From NCBI GenBank assembly GCA_947258905.1, contig CAMYKF010000728.1, positions 1 to 8,581 of the forward strand: a stretch of DNA of 8,581 bases, in the 5' to 3' direction. Below, one piece after another: positions 6,582-8,581 of the stretch. A program made the position numbers and the translations under genes. Every line of letters starts with the position of its first letter. Within the stretch, counting starts at the first letter, position 1. Source of the stretch: an uncultured Pirellulaceae bacterium (GTDB taxonomy: Bacteria; Planctomycetota; Planctomycetia; Pirellulales; Pirellulaceae). The notes beneath the pieces were generated by a model. That model was not told the origin of the DNA. It did no database searches and was given only the letters and a program-made list of their open reading frames with translations.

Positions 6582-6683
6582 ACTTTAACCTCGACCTTGA
6601 CTTTAATTTTAACACCGTAGCGCATGCATTTTGGCTCAAGGGCCGGATGAAGGTTAAGGTTGAAGTCAGGTTAAGGTTGAAGT
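6582..6683. repeat. Large inverted repeat between the MoxR gene and its partner
   Basis: The left arm (6582-6616) and right arm (6650-6683) are complementary over about 34 bases with several mismatches, around a loop of about 33 bases. The right arm consists of two perfect copies of GGTTAAGGTTGAAGT (6652-6666 and 6669-6683) separated by CA. On the minus strand the structure begins 3 bases after the MoxR stop codon, so in a read-through transcript it would form a long intercistronic stem-loop. Its core is shared with the inverted repeat before the sulfatase (1528-1588). It could separate expression of the two genes by processing, partial termination or stabilisation. Confidence 0.75.
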
Positions 6684-6686
6684 GCG

Positions 6687-7655
6687 TTACAAATCATCGT
6701 CATCATCGTCGTCTTCCTCGGGGAAGTCGGGATGCAGGGGATCGTCGGACATGAAGAAGAAATCGCCCAGCCCCATCGGCAGCGACTGTCCGCCGAGCGT
6801 CTTGTCGCGTTGCATGGCGAGGTTTTCCAGATCGAGCGCCTCGGGCCCCAGGCACTTTTCCAGGGCCTCACGCCACGCTACATCCCGGCTGACCGGATGG
6901 TCCGGATCCTGCGACAACCGTTTCATGGCAAACCGCAACAGGTTGATTCCGTCACGTGGCGAGAAATCCAGTTTCAGTTCGTGAGCCCGCTGCAAAAAGT
7001 CCACAGTCATGCCGAGCATCTCGGCCTGGCAAAACGGCAAGTGATATTCGAGGATCGCCATCTCGTCGTGGCGGTCGGGAAAACCGAGTTGTAACGTGGG
7101 CTGCAAGCGGCTGAGGATGTAGTCCGGGATTTCAAATGTCGACTCGTCCTGATTCATCGTCACGGCGCAGCGGAAATCCGAATGGGCGTGCACCGTAATC
7201 CCGGCCACGATCGATTCCACGTAGCGACGATGGTCCAACAGCGGAGCCAGCGAAGCCCACGACTTTTCGTTCATGCGATTGCCTTCATCCAGAATGCACA
7301 CACCGCCCTGGAGCATGGCGGTGACCAGCGGCGACGCGTGATAGGCAATCTTGCTTTGGCCCGTAAGCACGGGTGTAACCAGCAAGTCCTCGGGGCGTGT
7401 GTCGGCCGTGCACTGATAGATGTACAGCGGGCGATTGATCGTTTGCGCGGCGGCGGTGGCCAGTGCGGTCTTGCCGATGCCCGGCGCGCCGATCAGTCGC
7501 GGTGTCAGCGGCAGGTCCTTGTCGTCCACGACCAGCCAGCAGGCAAGGACCTGACGCAGGACTTCCTGCTGACCGATCCATTTGCTGGTGCCCTCGTACG
7601 CGCTGCTGAGGTGCAGTTCAATGCCCTGGATTTTGACTATGTTCTTTTGTGACAT
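6687..7655 (-). CDS. MoxR-type AAA+ ATPase
   Basis: This 322-residue cytoplasmic ATPase belongs to the MoxR branch of AAA+ proteins, which use ATP to remodel or load cofactors onto partner proteins. Walker A is GAPGIGKT (56-63), Walker B is GVCILDE (118-124) with Asp123 and Glu124, sensor 1 is Asn168 (VTMNQ), and Arg183 in IPDYILSRLQP is a candidate arginine finger. The helical lid follows from about residue 195 (DRHDEMAILEYHL) to about 285. The C-terminus is unusual: GLGDFFF, then PEE, seven Asp and a final Leu (312-322). Length is typical for the family. The start at 7655 has a weak GAG about 9 bases upstream. It is the first gene of a probable two-gene unit with the 623-residue protein; the von Willebrand A protein that often accompanies MoxR is not present. 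A perfect 9-bp hairpin lies 24 bp upstream of the ATG. Confidence 0.92.
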   Translation of the reverse strand: MSQKNIVKIQGIELHLSSAYEGTSKWIGQQEVLRQVLACWLVVDDKDLPLTPRLIGAPGIGKTALATAAAQTINRPLYIYQCTADTRPEDLLVTPVLTGQSKIAYHASPLVTAMLQGGVCILDEGNRMNEKSWASLAPLLDHRRYVESIVAGITVHAHSDFRCAVTMNQDESTFEIPDYILSRLQPTLQLGFPDRHDEMAILEYHLPFCQAEMLGMTVDFLQRAHELKLDFSPRDGINLLRFAMKRLSQDPDHPVSRDVAWREALEKCLGPEALDLENLAMQRDKTLGGQSLPMGLGDFFFMSDDPLHPDFPEEDDDDDDDL

Positions 7656-7678
7656 GCGGTTATCTCGTTTGCCTGTTG

Positions 7679-7699
7679 ACGAGTCCGCCCCGGACTCGT
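7679..7699. promoter_or_regulatory. Perfect 9-bp stem-loop upstream of the MoxR gene
   Basis: ACGAGTCCG and CGGACTCGT are perfectly complementary around a 3-base CCC loop, 24 bp upstream of the MoxR start codon. In the MoxR transcript it would sit in the 5' leader. It could be an operator, a leader stem-loop or another palindromic repeat. The plus-strand sequence after it (GTTGTCTTCT) is T-rich, but there is no plus-strand gene to terminate. Confidence 0.55.
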
Positions 7700-7713
7700 G
7701 TTGTCTTCTACTT

Positions 7714-7763
7714 CCCTCTCCCTCGGGGAGAGGGTGTCCTGGCTCGCCAGGACGGGTGAGGGC
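7714..7763 (-). repeat. Double-hairpin intergenic repeat, copy 2 (inverted)
   Basis: Read on the plus strand: a perfect 9-bp stem CCCTCTCCC / GGGAGAGGG (7714-7722, 7726-7734), then a perfect 8-bp stem GTCCTGGC / GCCAGGAC (7736-7743, 7746-7753), then GGGTGAGGGC (7754-7763). Read on the minus strand this is the same order as the copies at 35-78 and 7811-7863. The inner stem has a different sequence from both other copies yet remains fully paired. Confidence 0.8.
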
Positions 7764-7810
7764 CTACATCCTGCCTGGAGACGGACTATCTCGGATCCCT
7801 TTTTCTTTGG

Positions 7811-7863
7811 CCCTCATTCGACCCCGGCTACGCCGGGGCCCACCTTCTCCCCAAGGGAGAAGG
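7811..7863 (+). repeat. Double-hairpin intergenic repeat, copy 3
   Basis: CCCTCATTC (7811-7819) is followed by a perfect 7-bp stem CCCCGGC / GCCGGGG (7822-7828, 7832-7838) and a perfect 9-bp stem CCTTCTCCC / GGGAGAAGG (7843-7851, 7855-7863). It faces copy 2 head to head across 47 bp, like a bacterial interspersed mosaic element built of paired REP units. Confidence 0.8.
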
Positions 7864-8017
7864 ATCTGGAGATGCACTATCACTATAACCGGAACGACCG
7901 GTCTCAAAACGTCACGTCGCGAGGGTCATCGGTGACCTATGTTTTTGGTGATAAGTAGCCCCCCGCGTTGTCCACACCACTGCTGAACAACGGTTCTTTA
8001 TCCCTGAATCCCCTGGC

Positions 8018-8581
8018 ATGTCCGGTACTTCACCGAATTCACCCAATCATACCGCAGCCGGCAAGTGCTCGTGGCTGTCGTGGTTTACCGTGCAACGTCT
8101 GTCGCTGGTTGTCATCGTGCTGGCTTCGGCACTGGCTATGTCTCCGAATGTGGCGGATCCCGATCTGTGGGGTCACGTGCAATTCGGCCGCGATGTACTG
8201 GCCACCGGTGAAGTCGCCCCCACGACCAGTTACTCGTTTACGGCCGAGGGTTACCGCTGGATCAATCACGAAAACCTGTCCGAAATCATCATGGCGCTGG
8301 TCGCCGATTCGTTGGGCCCCCTGGGTCTGGTGTGCGGCAAGTTCCTGCTGAGTTTGTTCGTAATCATCGCTGTATTGCGATGGAATCTGAAGAACGGCAG
8401 TGGCCTGATCGTAGCGGCGATATTGACATTGCTGGTGGCCGCCAACCTGGGATACCACTGGAGTATCCGGCCGCAGCTCAGTTCCTTTGTGTGCTTTACC
8501 CTGCTGTTGTTGTTATTGCAGTACAGTTTTTCCGGCTGGCGTGACCGTTGGCACTGGCCTGTGCCAGGCAAGTGGTTCCAT
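8018..8581 (+). CDS. Polytopic membrane protein, GT-C glycosyltransferase-like (partial)
   Basis: The gene is open from the ATG at 8018 to the window end, giving the first 188 residues of a longer protein. A first membrane segment spans about residues 27-43. It is followed by DPDLWGH (47-53), then a predicted extracytoplasmic stretch ending in YRWINHENLSE (79-89), and further hydrophobic segments at about 100-120, 128-145 and 156-169 with RPQLSSF (151-157) between them. This order, a DPDxWxH motif after the first segment, an NHE/DHE-W-like motif and RPQ before a later segment, is what I know from GT-C-type integral membrane glycosyltransferases and related planctomycete membrane proteins. The acidic pair Asp47/Asp49 would be the candidate catalytic or metal site. 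A stop at 7952-7954 bounds the frame upstream, with no earlier usual start; the ribosome binding site is weak. The function is a family-level inference. Confidence 0.75.
   Translation, partial: MSGTSPNSPNHTAAGKCSWLSWFTVQRLSLVVIVLASALAMSPNVADPDLWGHVQFGRDVLATGEVAPTTSYSFTAEGYRWINHENLSEIIMALVADSLGPLGLVCGKFLLSLFVIIAVLRWNLKNGSGLIVAAILTLLVAANLGYHWSIRPQLSSFVCFTLLLLLLQYSFSGWRDRWHWPVPGKWFH

Larger units (their letters stand above)
7656..8017. other. Divergent intergenic region with three hairpin elements
   Basis: This 362-bp region separates the MoxR gene from the rightward membrane-protein gene. It holds a perfect hairpin (7679-7699), two inverted copies of the double-hairpin repeat (7714-7763 and 7811-7863), and small inverted repeats ACCGG/CCGGT and GGTCA-TCGG-TGACC (7924-7937), the last followed by a short T-run. 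No convincing promoter pair is seen. Overlapping short reading frames on the plus strand are translated repeats and are not called. Confidence 0.6.

Noticed and set aside
35..7863. CRISPR array or insertion sequence interpretation of the repeats
   Set aside because: There is no regular repeat-spacer pattern, no transposase frame and no target-site duplication. The repeats are single dispersed units of several families.
7924..7947. GGTCA-TCGG-TGACC followed by TATGTTTTT as a terminator
   Set aside because: The stem is only 5 bp, the T-run is displaced, and no plus-strand gene ends nearby.
7872..7958. A 28-codon plus-strand frame (MHYHYNRND...) with AAGGA 7 bases upstream
   Set aside because: The Shine-Dalgarno-like bases are the end of the hairpin repeat, and the short product has no signal or motif. 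A leader peptide is possible but unsupported.
7698..7958. 86- and 117-residue plus-strand frames across the divergent region
   Set aside because: They are translations of the two double-hairpin repeats and start without ribosome binding sites.

Overview
The window looks like a chromosomal segment of a planctomycete-type bacterium. This is inferred from gene content, not from a search. It carries a secreted type I sulfatase, a PEP-CTERM-anchored metalloprotease, a GT-C-like membrane protein and several families of dispersed intergenic repeats. Coding density is moderate, intergenic gaps run from about 90 to 360 bp, and there is no tRNA, rRNA, CRISPR array or recognisable transposase.

Layout, left to right. 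A double-hairpin repeat (35-78) lies beyond the 3' end of a minus-strand gene for a secreted, probably beta-propeller protein (127-1236). A 355-bp divergent region (1237-1591) holds heptad repeats, one copy of a 44-bp dispersed repeat, and an inverted repeat that ends three bases before the candidate sulfatase start. The plus-strand sulfatase (1592-3007) converges, across a short hairpin (about 3024-3044), on a minus-strand PEP-CTERM metzincin protease (3094-3864). Next on the minus strand come an Arg-rich small lipoprotein (4115-4342) with its own terminator (4045-4071), a spacer with the second copy of the 44-bp repeat, and a two-gene unit: a MoxR-type AAA+ ATPase (6687-7655) followed by an unrecognised 623-residue protein (4620-6491). 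The 195-bp gap inside this unit contains a large inverted repeat and a 14-bp tandem repeat. A second divergent region (7656-8017) contains a perfect 9-bp hairpin and two head-to-head copies of the double-hairpin repeat. After it, a plus-strand polytopic membrane protein gene (8018 onward) runs off the end of the window.

How the genes relate. The sulfatase, the propeller-like protein, the protease and the lipoprotein are all exported or surface proteins, which fits a lifestyle of degrading extracellular polymers, but they are not arranged as one operon. The MoxR ATPase and its large partner are the clearest functional pair. MoxR ATPases usually work with a von Willebrand A protein, and none is present here, so this may be an unusual two-component module. 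The most striking non-coding feature is the density of structured repeats: at least four families occupy the gene borders, and the double-hairpin family keeps its stems paired even though the stem sequences differ between copies.
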